Positions 31,952 through 43,989 of a stretch of DNA of 64,000 bases are shown here, piece by piece. The translations under genes and the position numbers were made by a program. Position 1 is the stretch's first letter. Each line of letters opens with the position of its first letter. The stretch is from Erodium maritimum (lineage: Eukaryota; Streptophyta; Magnoliopsida; Geraniales; Geraniaceae), in contig OY997588.1 in NCBI GenBank assembly GCA_963921825.1, positions 83,519,043-83,583,042 of the forward strand, written 5' to 3'. A model generated the notes under the pieces. The model was not told the DNA's origin and did not search any database. It saw only the letters and a program-made list of their open reading frames with translations.

Positions 31952-32329
31952 CTTTGTTGTTTCTCTACCGCTAGTTGTCTCGTTGCTTTTCAATTTCCGT
32001 TGTTTGATTCCGTTTTTTAATTTCCAATTGAATGAAACTTTCCTTTCATTTTCCGTTATATTTTAATTGCATTTGCGTTACATTTTGGTCCAATTTAATT
32101 ACAATTTTACTTTCATGTCAATCTCCTCGATCTACGTGAAATTATTACCACATCCTTGCAAAATTACCAAATTAACCTTTTGCAAGCCGATGGTTCGATA
32201 GCGTTTTCTCCCATTCCACCAAAATCACACCAATCGGCACCGAATTCTCTTTCTATCATCCTCCCAATTCCTCCACTAAATCTCTACCGAATCGTCGTCC
32301 GAATTGACCCTGCTTGTCACAACATCCTC

Positions 32330-32664
32330 GTCTGGCTTGAACATACACAACCCGACCCTAACATCGAGTACTGGCCAGCGGTATACGCACACTTCGTCAC
32401 CGAAGGGCCGATGTTAGACCCACACGAACCAAAAAGAATGTGAAGGGCCACTGGCAAAGAACCTTTCTGAAGGTGAATCGCTTCAATTTAAACCACCGCG
32501 ACCTACTCCATGTTAGGAAACCGAGTCGAACTAATGCCAAAATCAGAGCGTGTTGCGAAGACACACAAGGATTGTACGAGTCAACCATTCACCAAGTTTG
32601 AATGGTGGAACCTTGTGAAAGATCATCCCAGATGGCTCCACTACTGCAATGAACTCCTTGTTTA
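32330..32664 (+). pseudogene. Second PIF/Harbinger ORF1-like fragment
   Basis: LVWLEHTQPDPNIEYWPAVY, then (after one or more frame changes) NVKGHWQRTFLKVNRFNLNH, EDTQGLYEST and KFEWWNLVKDHPRWLHYCNE repeat the order seen in the ORF1 family: an SANT-like helix pair, a K-x-H-W block, and an F-x-x-x-x-W-x-x-V/L-K-D-x-P-x-W block. It lies about 400 bp downstream of the first relic and differs strongly in sequence, so it is not a recent tandem copy. Confidence 0.55.
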
Positions 32665-32700
32665 AGAACAATCTCCCGGGTCCTAAAATTTATGTTTATT

Positions 32701-33027
32701 TTTTGTTTCGGTAGTAACCAACTCGTGTAATATCGCTTTCAGTTTTATAATAACGATATGTTTTCCTTTTATATATTTATTATTATTTTATTTTTATAAG
32801 TCTTACCTATTAGACTACATAATATTAATGGACTGCTAATGAAATTGTATAAGCGAGCCTGAAAGAGAAGACAACAACTATTTTTCTTCTTTTAGCCTCA
32901 ATAGGCTGAAAGACAATATATGTTTTTTTATATTACAACATATAACCTCAATTGTATGCTCTACTACTTGATTAAGAAACTAAATAAATCTAAACACGAT
33001 CAAATAACGATGGAATGACAATTCCCC
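32701..33027. other. AT-rich intergenic DNA
   Basis: AT-rich, no coding sequence. It may include the decayed right end of the Harbinger region. Confidence 0.5.
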
Positions 33028-33041
33028 GATATTGAATAGTC

Positions 33042-36000
33042 TTTTTTTGAAACGGGAACTAGATATTATATTAACTGTAACATATCAATCTTACAGAGTA
33101 GGACATAATCGTCTCGGATTCTAGATTTGTGTTCCAACCGGCCGTAGCCCGTCAGGCGCTCATGGATCCATAAAGATAGTCTGCTTTGCCTCGCAGATCC
33201 GAACTCAAGAAATTCTTGATCCAACGTTTCAAAAAAATAGACATCCCAAAACCTAGTCCTATCTAGGCAAGAATTTATTCGACCTAAAACAGGAAAAACA
33301 ATAAGTAACTTAGTCTTCAATGCGGATTCCCCGAGACCTCCCGACTGCAGTTGTCTCGGGTCTGGAGGTATAGTCCCCAGACGATCCTCCCTACCCCCGC
33401 ATTGGGGATTCATTCGTCCCTCGAGGGGCTACAACCCCCTAGGATCATACCCTGGTTCTGAGCCTTTCCGGAAGTCTCTAAGGACTCCCTCTCTCCTGGA
33501 GGCGCTTATGTCTCCATCCTTTTCTTGGTCTTTCGAGGACGGGGGCCAATGACCGGATTGTATCACAATATTCCTCAACGAACCAGCAACATCTCCCCCT
33601 GATTATATCGGTTCACCGGGGGCCTAGGTCGACCGGGGGGCATTGGTGCAGGAGAGTCCTCCCTCGGGGCGGTCACCGTCGCCGGCCTAGCTGTCTGGGG
33701 CTTCGGAGTGAACCGCCTGGGTGACGGCCGTAACGGTCCCGGAGCTCAAGGTGGACCACCTCGACCCCTAGGGTTAGGGTTTATGTGCCTTCTATATGGC
33801 GCCACCGGCCGAGCTGGATGAACCGGTGACGGTGCCACCATGCCCGGGCCTAGGAGAAAGCGCTCCTGCAGTTGGGAAGGTATCACCCAAGAACGGGGCG
33901 CACTCCGATTGGTCTCTGCTCGGTCCCATGCCTCTCCCGAGCGGCGAAACCGTTCACAGTATCCCACCTCCGACCGATGGTGCAATGCCCGATTATCGAC
34001 AAGTCCGGGAGGCCAGAACGGGCACGGGGGCCTATGTGCCCACCCTTGCATGGGCCAATCGCACCCTCGGTGCATGCCCATCGGCCATGTGGCCAAGTCG
34101 GAGGGAAGGGATGTGCCCCGGTGTGGATTCACCAATGGCTGCGGTGTTAGTCTTAGTGCCCGTAGTTCAATCCTAAATGTCTAAATGTATATATCATCGT
34201 TAGCAATAAAATTAAAGCGGCTTTATATTACTTATGTGTTGGAGTAATATATCGATGTGTGCTCTGATCTATGCCCACAATGCGAATAAAACCATAGATC
34301 GAGATAGATCACACTCGATGGGTCCCTAGTCAACAAAGCTTCACCAGAAGCGACTAGTATGAAAGATGACTCTTTATGGCTTACATTTTGTTAGTCATTG
34401 GAATGGGATGCCGGAGTCTGATCATAGATATCATGTGGGACATGATATTGGACGACCCGACATGAATATGTGTCATAGATCAAGTCATGAACATATTCAT
34501 TGTCGTAGCTTGTCATGTATCCTTAGACCAAGGAGTCTTTGTGATCGCTATGTAGTCAACAACTGAGTTTGACCTGAGCCTAACGTTGTCCCTAACAGGG
34601 CTTCCATAACGGCCAAGATTGGCTTGGGGACGGGCTACATGAGTGACACGAAAGACGGCTAAGGGATTTATCCATCATACTGAGGTATGAGAAAGATATC
34701 GGTTCTCGGCCGCTTGATCGAGAGTGACTGAAAGAATAGTATGGCCATGCACATGATACTGGGTATCATATTTTCAGTCATCTCACATATCAAGAACCAG
34801 TGATTGAGATTAATAAGGATGACTGCTCTATGCCTTATCTCAATCAGGATATCGGAGATAAAAGGATAATGACAGGGACGACGGAAAGGTTAGAATCGAC
34901 AGGGTCGATTCGTTTTGTAGAGTCAAGAAATACTAAAGTCTCGTTAGTTGCCACTTAAATAGGATCAAGTAAAATTGGATTTTACGTTGATCTATTGACA
35001 TGCATAAACCTAAGGGTCACACCGGAGGGTGAAACTCATTGACACATTTATGGAAAATGGCCAAAAGGGAGTTGTCTCGGGACATGACCAAAACTAGGTT
35101 TTGGGTCATGTGCCCGTAAGTGAATAGGACTTCACGGATCGAGACAAGGCTTGGAGTCTTGGGATTGATCGCGTTGGATAATGTTGGACATTTCCGGTAT
35201 GGAAGGCTTGGAGGCGATGAGCGAATCACGGGTCCTCGTTGGAAATGGCCACGGGCCATGTTCCAAGAGGCCCATGAAAGGCCCATGCAACCAAGGCCAT
35301 GGAACTAATTAATCAAGTCTTGATTAATTAGTACTAAGTAAGCAAGACAAGGATTAAGGTGTTGGTGATTCAACACCTAACCCAATCTTGTCTTGCCATA
35401 CTTTGTCCTATTTACACCTTACTTGACACCATACTTGTCCCATGCCTTTGGTTGGACACGTATGAGTTTTGTTATGTTTAAGTCATCTTTTTTCATCATA
35501 GAAAACACAAGACAAGAATAGGAAACACAACTTCTCCCTCCTCTCCACGGCAATTTCGGGTTTGGCTAGTTTCCACCTCAATTTTTGTGTTCTTGAGTCC
35601 TCAAAGAGAAGAACTGCGTGGCTTTGATTCCCATGTGGATACGTAGGCGTGTTGGAGACTCAAGCCAATCATTCGTTACCCGGTGTTCTTGTTTTGGTAA
35701 GAACTAGTGCTGAATTGTTCTCATGTGAATCCATTCTTTGTTAGTTGTTTCATGGTTTTAATCGTCTCTTGGTTTTCATTGATTTTCCGCTGCGAGTTGG
35801 TTCATCTCCAACCCTACCTCAAGGCCCAACACGCGGTACCAGTACCCGATGGGGATGACGATCCTCGCCTTGACGGTGATGCAGCGACGGGAACTGGGGA
35901 GGAGACGGGCGCAGGTGGTGCATAGTCGGGAACTAAGGAGGAGACGGGCGCTGGACGACCGTGGGACGGTGGACGAACGTGACAGTCTACTCGTGGTGGA

Positions 36001-36116
36001 CGACGGCGCAGGGAGAAGGACGGCGGCGTAAAACCCTAGCTAGGTTAATGGGGGAACACCTCTGTTGCAGAGGTATACAGAGCGCTTAGTCCAATTTTTA
36101 TAACTTTCTTGTTTTT
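33042..36116 (-). mobile_element. Non-LTR retroposon (minus), interrupted by a copia solo LTR
   Basis: The 3' tail appears as TTTTTTT at 33042-33048. Flanking direct repeats GATATTGAATAGTC (33028-33041) and GATATTGAATAATC (36117-36130) match 13 of 14 bases, as expected for target-primed insertion. After removal of the nested LTR the element is about 1.4 kb. It is GC-rich, with a leader reading CCTAGCTAGGG near 36040 on the minus strand. I see no RT. A Pro/His/Trp-rich frame (33746-34135) has no recognisable domain, so this is a non-autonomous or LINE-derived element. Confidence 0.68.
34145..35831 (+). mobile_element. Copia solo LTR
   Basis: The unit starts TGTTAGTCTTAGTGCCCG and ends ACCTCAAGGCCCAACA. 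It is 1687 bp, the same length as the 3' LTR at 61036-62722, and is visibly very similar throughout. The flanks TGCGG (34140-34144) and CGCGG (35832-35836) form a 5-bp duplication with one mismatch. No internal copia sequence follows, so this is a solo LTR left by recombination. It lies inside the retroposon at 33042-36116. Confidence 0.9.
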
Positions 36117-36385
36117 GATATTGAATAATCAAAAATTGACCAACATCAAAATTTCATGATCATCTATGATAATTGATTAAAATAAAGTGAAAACCATAAT
36201 TCAAATCGGATATTAAAGTACATATGAACATAATAGAAATTTTAAATTTGGAGGAAATAGATGGTGATGAGTCGGAGAAGAGTTATGCCCAATAAGATTT
36301 GGTACAAATGGTGATTTTGGAATATTTGGAACTCTGAACATAAACCGAAGGTGAATAGGGGGCATAGGCCATTTTCATATATATA

Positions 36386-37665
36386 TTTTTTGGTCAGCAA
36401 AGCTGTATAATAAAAGCACAAATTTTTCAGAGAATGATAAACGAAGGCACCAAAGTTAAAAGGGCAAAGCCCGAAAACTCTGAGGACCAAACTATTTTCA
36501 GTCCAACAGAAAAACCACGTGGTCTGAAAAAACTCGGCCACGATGAAGACAGATTCAGAGGACAAAATCCTCCAGAACACACTAAACCCTAAATCGAATA
36601 TGAAGTTACTCAACAAAAAGGCACAAATGTATAACCATTCACTAGCGGCCAACACCTAAAACCGGCAAGCCCTTACCCCCGAAGAGGAAGGAAACTGATG
36701 AGAATCAGGTAGAGACAATAAAGGACAATGTGAGTAACAACAACACAGAAACAAAGGAAAAAGGATAACAAGTAACCTCACCTGAAAAGGAGTACCACCG
36801 GAAGAAAGCACCACCTAGTTGACGCCAACACATAACAATCAACAAGTAGACGCGGCTCGAGAAGATTCTCAATGACCTACGACCAAAGAGATCGAGAAAC
36901 GCGTCCCACGTAAGACCAAAACGAGACGCCGAAATCACACCAAAATCAGGGAGATAAGAGCCAAAGCACGAACGCATCAATTACGACTAGACCAGACCCA
37001 CTGCAATCAGAACTAAGTAGGACGAGAAAGTAGTCCCATGTCAGAACTAGAAACGGACACCGAAAAAAAGGCTAAGAAGGAGACCCTGTCCATGGTTCCG
37101 AAAGGACTAACACCAAGTAGAGACACCAAACAAACCCCACTGCCATCAGTGAATTCCGAGCAACAACACCAACGCCGAAATGAACAACCAAATCAGGATG
37201 TCCTCCTATCAAGTATGGACTGAAACTCCAATGAGGTACCCGAGCACCACCATAACAATGAAACAAGACCAACAAACCCACCAACGATCGCCTGCCAACA
37301 CAGAATCGGGGAGGTTGAAATCAGAAAAACATACTAGATTGAGCCCTGTTGGAATGAAAATTCGCAAACTGGGAAATGAATTGCAGAACAAAACGCAAAA
37401 CAAATAAAGCATGCAATCGAAAACATAAACCGGAACGACCAACCGGTTTGAAGTGCAGAACGAAGAGAAGAAGTTGAGGCGTGGCACGGAGGTCCACTGA
37501 CTTTGAAGCAAAAATTCCGACGAGACTGAGGTGGCGATCAGCTGCGGTTGCTCCCCAAGGATCTCTCAGCTCTACCCAGCAGCGCGCCCACTCGCTCTGC
37601 CGAGTGTGGAAGCAGTAGGACGGTAACTAGAACATCTGTTTTTGGAAATCGAATTTGGGACAGTA
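36386..37665 (-). mobile_element. LINE-derived non-coding retroposon (minus)
   Basis: On the minus strand the sequence ends GCTTTTATTATACAGCTTTG then CTGACCAAAAAA (36386-36400), a typical plant LINE 3' end. It is T/G-rich like the 3' UTR of the LINE at the window start. The 5' part (about 37.4-37.66 kb) is GC-richer. No RT, endonuclease or ORF1 was seen. The 5' boundary and target duplication were not resolved. Confidence 0.5.
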
Positions 37666-38818
37666 ACGTATGTATAAATATGGCTCTGGTATGTAGTTGA
37701 AAACGTAATGGAAAAAAGGAATGTCATAGTCGATATTTATAGCACAAAAGCGCAGGGGAAAAAAGGTAAATGAACAAAAGAATTTTCAAAATAAATCTGT
37801 TGAATGTGCGTGTTGACCCACTGATATCCGGAGTCAGACGATCCCCTCAACAACACGACTGGACTCGTTCAAAGAGTTTTGAAAAATTTTATAACCGAAA
37901 AAATCAAAAGTAATTTTACCAAAAAATAATACTTTTTCCTGTTTTAGCCCGCCCCGCAGGTGCTCCACCTGAGCCCGCACCCTACCCGTCCTGACACGGA
38001 CGGACGGACGACGGTGGTGCGCGCGAGGCCCGTTCCGGCCCAACCAGCATAGGCCCAGTTGGTGTTCTGAACAGGGAAGAGAGAGGAGAGCTCATAAACT
38101 CAGTACTACATGTCTCTCTTTCCGACGTGGGACTTCACTATAGGACAAAAGAAACAAAGCAGGCTTTGTGAGTCAAATTTTTCCAACAACCCCCCACAAA
38201 TTTGGCCATAAATGTCGAAAAACAAAAAACGTTTTCAAAAGAAGGAAAAACACCACAAATGTTCTGGTTACTGGAAGTTGTGGTACTTAAACATCAATAT
38301 CTTTCGATTTGAATTGATGCATAGTGAAATGTGAGAACAACTTACTTAAAGTAAGTGAACAAAGTCTTGAACTTACTAGGTTTCGGTTGATGCGTCACAA
38401 AACACATACCATACTTCATATCCCACTGAATTCGCGAAACTATCAACAACGCTATTAAAGGTCGTTCGCCCCAGGTCTTTCATAGATGGCGGCCCACCAT
38501 CACACACACGTAGGTAGCTCATCAAGTGCTTCTCACAAGCACTGTCCCGATTGGGTCTAGAGCTATTAAGGACATAAAGTCCATCCTGTCAGCAGAATCC
38601 ATCAAGTGCGTATCAACAGTACCACCAAAACTGGTTATGGATTACAATCTATCAAGTGCGTCTCACAAGCACCACCAACACTGATTATAGATTATTATCA
38701 AGATCTATTAAGTGCGTCTCAAAGCACCACCAAACCTGGTTATAGATCATCAAGCACTACAAGTGTCATAGGAATGGGAGATGTAGTGCATCAAGACAAG
38801 TACGACTACATATGACCA
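37666..38818. other. Unassigned, LTR-like debris with a short tandem repeat
   Basis: No gene. At 38595-38755 a unit of about 60 bp, including ATCAAGTGCGTCTCACAAGC and ACCACCAA, is repeated three to four times. CTCTTTCCGACGTGGGAC near 38114 resembles a motif common in plant LTRs and introns. Family not assigned. Confidence 0.4.
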
Positions 38819-39304
38819 CTAACACGTGTCATTCATACTTTCGTCATCCGCCCTACGTTGATCGCCATCCGATGAATGGGAACGGGTAGTTTCGTCGTCC
38901 GACATTTTTCATGAGGAGATTGAGAATGGGAGGGTGCAATTTGGGAATGAGAGAGTGAAATTGGAGAATGGGTGAGTGATGTTTGAGAATGAGGTTGGAG
39001 TATTTATAGGGTTAAAAAATAGGAATTTTTGAATTAAAAAAAATGTTACCGTTTCCGACCGCTACCAACGGTCGAATTTTTTTTTCGTCCGCAATGCTAC
39101 GATTGGCTGTGGTTCAGACCCGGGACGAGCATCCCACATCCTGTGAAACCGAGACGCTGGACGCAAGCCGCGGCTCGACCCGTGTTTTTGCGGGACGCGA
39201 GACACGAAAATAATGTCCCACAACGGGACGGCTCGTGTCCTACGTCCCATAAAAACCGAGCCGAGATGTGGGACTCGATCCGAACCGGTCCGTTGTTCGT
39301 ACTC
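38819..39304 (-). mobile_element. Harbinger-like element end with leader and start of a coding region
   Basis: On the minus strand TTA/TAAGAGTACGAACAACGG begins near 39305. A GC-rich leader follows, then a TATA-like CCTATAAATACTCC near 39000 and a C/T-rich 5' UTR. ATG at 38905 opens MSDDETTRSHSSDGDQRRAD and a stop at 38819. The layout (terminus, GC-rich leader, TATA, short UTR, acidic Ser-rich N-terminus) mirrors the element at 3169-5221. The remainder of the element is missing or unrecognisable. Confidence 0.4.
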
Positions 39305-39409
39305 TTATGTCTGTATGGCTTCCAGCACTATTCCGATTCTTTTAAGAGACTGTATAGTCTCTTGTCTTGCATCTTTACTGAAAGATCAAGATTTTATTAT
39401 ATTACACAT

Positions 39410-42321
39410 GAGGAAAAATCAAATAGAAACCACCTCTTAACGTAAAAACCGTGTGAATCAATCCAAGCCATCCAATTTAAGAATGGATGAATGAGATGCA
39501 ATTGAGTTGTTGACTGAAAAAAACAACATTTTCTTAATAAGTTATAGGGGATTTTTGGTAAAACTATCATATTATTTTTTTTACCAATTCACAAATTTAA
39601 TTTTTCCCGCTTCGTTTGAAATCCGATTGGCTTCAAACTTGCGCTAATATATTTTTTTTTCAAGGGCTTTCTATCAAGATTAGTCATGAATATATTTTGA
39701 AGCACAGAAAAAAAATTATTTCGGGGCTGATTTTAAAAAAATTAAGTCTGGGTAATTTTTATCAACATTATACACTGAGTTTATCAACACTATACACTGG
39801 GTTTATCAACACTGAACACTAGTTTTATCACCTCATTTTCCAAAATCGAACATGATTTTTATCACATCATCACATGTTTTTTTTATGAACACTAAGCACT
39901 AGTTTTATCAACACTAAACACTATGTTTATCATTAAATTACATGACATTTTATCATCCCATCACATGTTTTTTTTTATCAACACTAAACTCTAGGTTATC
40001 ACCCTTATTTCGGGGCTGATTTTTAAAAAAAGTTAAGTCTGGGTAATTTTTAGCAACACTATACACTGGGTTTATCAACACTATACACTGAGTTTATCAA
40101 CACTGAGCACTAGTTTTATCACATCATTTTCCAAAATCGAACATGATTTTATCACATCATCACATGTTTTTTTATGAACACTAAGCACTAGTTTTATCAA
40201 CACTAAACACTATGTTTATCATTAAATTACATGTGTTTTTATCATCCCATCACATGTTTTTTTTATCAACACTAAACTCTAGGTTATCACCCTTATTTCG
40301 TGGCTGATTTTAAAAAAATTAAGTCTGGGTAATTTTTATCAACATTATACACTGGGTTTATCAACACTATACACTGGGTTTATCAACACTAAACACTAGT
40401 TTTATCACCTCATTTTCCAAAATCGAACATGATTTTTATCACATCATCACATGTTTTTTTATGAACACTAAGCACTAGTTTTATCAACACTAAACACTAT
40501 GTTTATCATTAAATTACATGAGTTTTTATCATCCCATCACATGTTTTTTTTATCAACACTAAACTCTAGGTTATCACCCTTATTTCGGGGCTGATTTTTA
40601 AAAAAAGTTAAGTCTGGGTAATTTTTAGCAACACTATACACTGGGTTTATCAACACTATACACTGAGTTTATCAACACTGAGCACTAGTTTTATCACATC
40701 ATTTTCCAAAATCGAACATGATTTTATCACATCATCACATGTTTTTTTATGAACACTAAGCACTAGTTTTATCAACACTAAACACTATGTTTATCATTAA
40801 ATTACATGTGTTTTTATCATCCCATCACATGTTTTTTTTATCAACACTAAACTCTAGGTTATCACCCTTATTTCGTGGCTGATTTTAAAAAAATTAAGTC
40901 TGGGTAATTTTTATCAACATTATACACTGGGTTTATCGACACTATACACTGGGTTTATCAACACTAAACACTAGTTTTATCACCTCATTTTCCAAAATCG
41001 AACATGATTTTTATCACATCATCACATGTTTTTTTATGAACACTAAGCACTAGTTTTATCAACACTAAACACTATGTTTATCATTAAATTACATGAGTTT
41101 TTATCATCCCATCACATGTTTTTTTATCAACACTAAACTCTAGGTTATCACCCTTATTTCGGGGCTGATTTTTAAAAAAAGTTAAGTCTGGGTAATTTTT
41201 AGCAACACTATACACTGGGTTTATCAACACTATACACTGAGTTTATCAATACTGAGCACTAGTTTTATCACATCATTTTCCAAAATCGAACATGATGTTT
41301 ATCACATCATCACATGTTTTTTTATGAACACTAAGCACTAGTTTTATCAACACTAAACACTATGTTTATCATTAAGTTACATGTGTTTTTATCATCCCAT
41401 CACATGTTTTTTTTATCAACACTAAACTCTAGGTTATCACCCTTATTTCGTGGCTGATTTAAAAAAAATTAAGTCTGGGTAATTTTTATCAACATTATAC
41501 ACTGGGTTTATCAACACTGAACACTAGTTTTATCACATCATTTTCCAAAATCGAACATGATTTTTATCACATCATCACATGTTTTTTTATGAACACTAAG
41601 CACTAGTTTTATCAACACTAAACACTATGTTTATCATTAAATTACATGTGTTTTTATCATCCCATCACATGTTTTTTTTATCAACACTAAACTCTAGGTT
41701 ATCACCCTTATTTCGTGGCTGATTTAAAAAAAATTAAGTCTGGGTAATTTTTATCAACATTATACACTGGGTTTATCAACACTGAACACTAGTTTTATCA
41801 CCTCATTTTCCAAAATCGAACATGATTTTTATCACATCATCACATGTTTTTTTATGAACACTAAGCACTAGTTTTATCAACACTAAACACTATTTAGCAC
41901 TAGTTTGATACCCCGACATAAAAAATTTATTAGTGAAAATTTATCAACACTCAACTTGTTCTTATCACCCCAATATAACTTTTTATTTTCGTGCTTCAAA
42001 ATATAATCATGACTGATCTTGATTTAAAGACATTGGAGAAAAAAAATATTGGCGCAAGTTTGAAGCTAATCGGAGTTCAAACGAATCGTGAAATATTAAA
42101 TTAGTGAATTGGTTAAGAAAAAAATGGACACTTGTCCACATAGCACCATGTTATTACAATTATGCCCTTGCTTGTGTGAGAGAGGATGAAAGTGACGTGA
42201 GTTATGGTGGAATTGGAGTGATGATGTGACATTATGGTGAATGCTGGATATAATGGGTGTGTTACTAGGATTGGTTCATACAGTTTTTAGGATAAAAGTA
42301 GTTTCTATTAGATTTCTCCTC
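39410..42321 (-). mobile_element. Mutator-like foldback element, expanded copy (copy B)
   Basis: Ends GAGGAAAAATCAAATAGAAA (39410) and the complement GAGGAGAAATCTAATAGAAA (ending 42321) match closely and match copy A. The flanks TATTACACA (39400-39408, one base off the terminus) and TATTACGCA (42322-42330) look like a 9-bp duplication with one mismatch. Inner arms repeat the blocks TTGGCTTCAAACTTGCGC and GAATATATTTTGAAGCAC in inverse. At 2912 bp it is twice the size of copy A because of minisatellite expansion. There is no coding capacity. Confidence 0.75.
39715..41900 (-). repeat. Higher-order minisatellite in copy B
   Basis: Eight units start with TCGGGGCTGA or TCGTGGCTGA at 39721, 40010, 40298, 40585, 40873, 41159, 41448 and 41713. 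Spacings are 289, 288, 287, 288, 286, 289 and 265 bp. The second to seventh units alternate between a GGGG/TTTTTAGCAACAC type and a GTGG/TTTTTATCAACAT type, giving a dimer of about 575 bp. Inside each unit, motifs of about 25 bp (CACTAGTTTTATCAACACTA) repeat. Confidence 0.92.
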
Positions 42322-42366
42322 TATTACGCAGTTGACATAAAAAAGAAGAATCCTAAACTTGGATAT

Positions 42367-43447
42367 TTTTTTTAGATAAACCGTGCAATTGTATTAGAAC
42401 ACCAAATAAAAGTTTGATGGGTACCTGGAATGTACACCACCTACAAAGGATAAAACCAGACTGGATGGGCATGTATTCATACACCATCGACCTAAAATAA
42501 GACAATTATGAAGCATAACTGAAACAAAAGCAGTAAATTCGGCTCTAGTGCAACTTGGTGGAAGTAGGGGGAGTCTGCGATAGCGTCTTTCGAAACCGGT
42601 ACATCAATCTTCTTCCAATGGGGACGAGGCGAAGCCAGCCTCGTTTAAGGGAACACTGGTGGACCTCCATCTCCCCCGGTATGTCAGCGTGCGTCGTCCT
42701 CCCTTGAGTGATACTGGTAGGGCTCCTGAACGCGGGATTGCTGACATCGGACTGACATGGGAGGGAAACATCAACTGAAGATGGTGCCGTCTCCATCCAT
42801 CCGCCGGGAAGGGGCCAAAGTTGACCCACCCCTCCCCGGGCCACCTCGGACTCATTCCTTCAGGCGGGGGTGTTTGGCGCCCCCCGCCGCTGCTGCTTGT
42901 GAGTCCCTGTCCGACGCAGTCGAATCCTCGGACTCGATCTGATCCTCACCTCGTCCCTTTCCGCCGCCGTGCACCACCGCGTCTCCCTCGCCGCCGCCGT
43001 ACACCACCAGTGTCGCGTCTCCCTGCGTTCGTAGCAGCCGTGTACCCGTCCGAACGCCATGCACCATACCAATCCCTGGTATGATCCCGCACACCAAACC
43101 CCGTTTGGAGCAGCAAAAACATAGGATCCAAGTGAAAGAGAGAGCACCAGATACCTCCATGATCAGCAATATAATCACCCATAAAGCCCTGCGCAGTGAA
43201 GGCCTAAGCCCTAGCCGCCGCGCACGCCCCCGAGAACTCGACCCACGGTCGAGATCCCCAAAACTGGTTGGAGAATTCCCATCGAAATTGTCCAAACAGA
43301 CACCGAGGCCGGAGACTACGAGCAAGCATAGCCTCCACCCCGCATCGACGCCGTGAGCCGTAGCCTCCGTCCGCCCCTCCCAACCATCTCGCGTTGCTGA
43401 TACCAAACCAAAGCCTCCACTGCTAGGGCCGGCTCCCGTCCTTGATC
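42367..43447 (-). mobile_element. Full-length non-coding retroposon with 16-bp target-site duplication
   Basis: Perfect direct repeats TCCTAAACTTGGATAT lie at 42351-42366 and 43448-43463. The minus-strand poly-A appears as TTTTTTT at 42367-42373. The 1081-bp body is GC-rich toward its 5' end (right side). The longest minus frame (42852-43406) lacks an ATG at its start and has no recognisable domain. This is target-primed reverse transcription of an RNA, either a LINE-derived non-autonomous family or a retrotransposed transcript. Confidence 0.8.
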
Positions 43448-43463
43448 TCCTAAACTTGGATAT

Positions 43464-43989
43464 AGGTTAGGGCTCTGGAACACTGCACATGCCCTTATGC
43501 GTGGACTTGTAGTACTAATTTCCTATTCTATCCTACAAATCCTGATTTATGTGATTTGCTAACATAAATTCTTATTATGGGAAGTTTGTTAGAGTAATCG
43601 GTGAAATAGCACATTGACTACATGCATATATAATATCCTTAAACAGTTCAAGCTTAGATGTTTAACAGCTAAAACCGATGAGGATAAACTTTTTTAAATA
43701 ACGGACGGATACAAATTGAGGTTGTATGAAAATAGGATGTAGACATAGTACGTTTATATCAGGAACCCTATACCTATATTGTATTGGTGACGAGATACGC
43801 CACCGTATTCGATCTGTAATCGATTTTTTATAATGACTCGTTTGAAAGAAAAAACAAGTGGTTAAAAGGGCTTTAAATAACCAAGATCACAATATTACTT
43901 AACACAAGCCAAAAAAAAAAAAAAGGTACAAAAGCGAGAATCACATAAATTCCGACCTTGATGACTCGAAAAACACATCTTGTCGATCA
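43464..43989 (+). promoter_or_regulatory. Upstream region of the LEA_2 gene
   Basis: Unique AT-rich DNA. A TATA-like TTTAAATAA at 43872-43880 lies about 110 bp before the ATG. An A-rich tract near 43911-43924 would fall in the 5' UTR. The retroposon insertion ends about 530 bp upstream of the gene. Confidence 0.45.

Larger units (their letters stand above)
30651..32700 (+). mobile_element. Decayed PIF/Harbinger-type region with two ORF1-like genes
   Basis: A GC-rich leader starting near 30657 (GCATGCGCATGCAGTCGGCG) precedes two consecutive Myb-like ORF1 relics in the same orientation. No transposase is visible. A left TTA precedes TAGCATGCGC, but I found no convincing inverted right end, so the boundaries are approximate. 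Two nested or tandem elements are possible. Confidence 0.5.

Noticed and set aside
33746..34184. Overlapping GC-rich ORFs on both strands
   Set aside because: Several frames are open on both strands in GC-rich retroposon sequence. No CCHC or RT motif could be confirmed, so no protein is called.
39715..41900. Regular ~288-bp repeats considered as a CRISPR-like or centromeric array
   Set aside because: Eukaryotic context, no conserved short repeat with unique spacers, and the array is bounded by inverted repeats of a foldback element. Only eight units, so not a centromeric satellite here.
42852..43406. 184-codon minus ORF in the retroposon
   Set aside because: It begins with TTG, has no recognisable domain, and follows from GC-rich composition.
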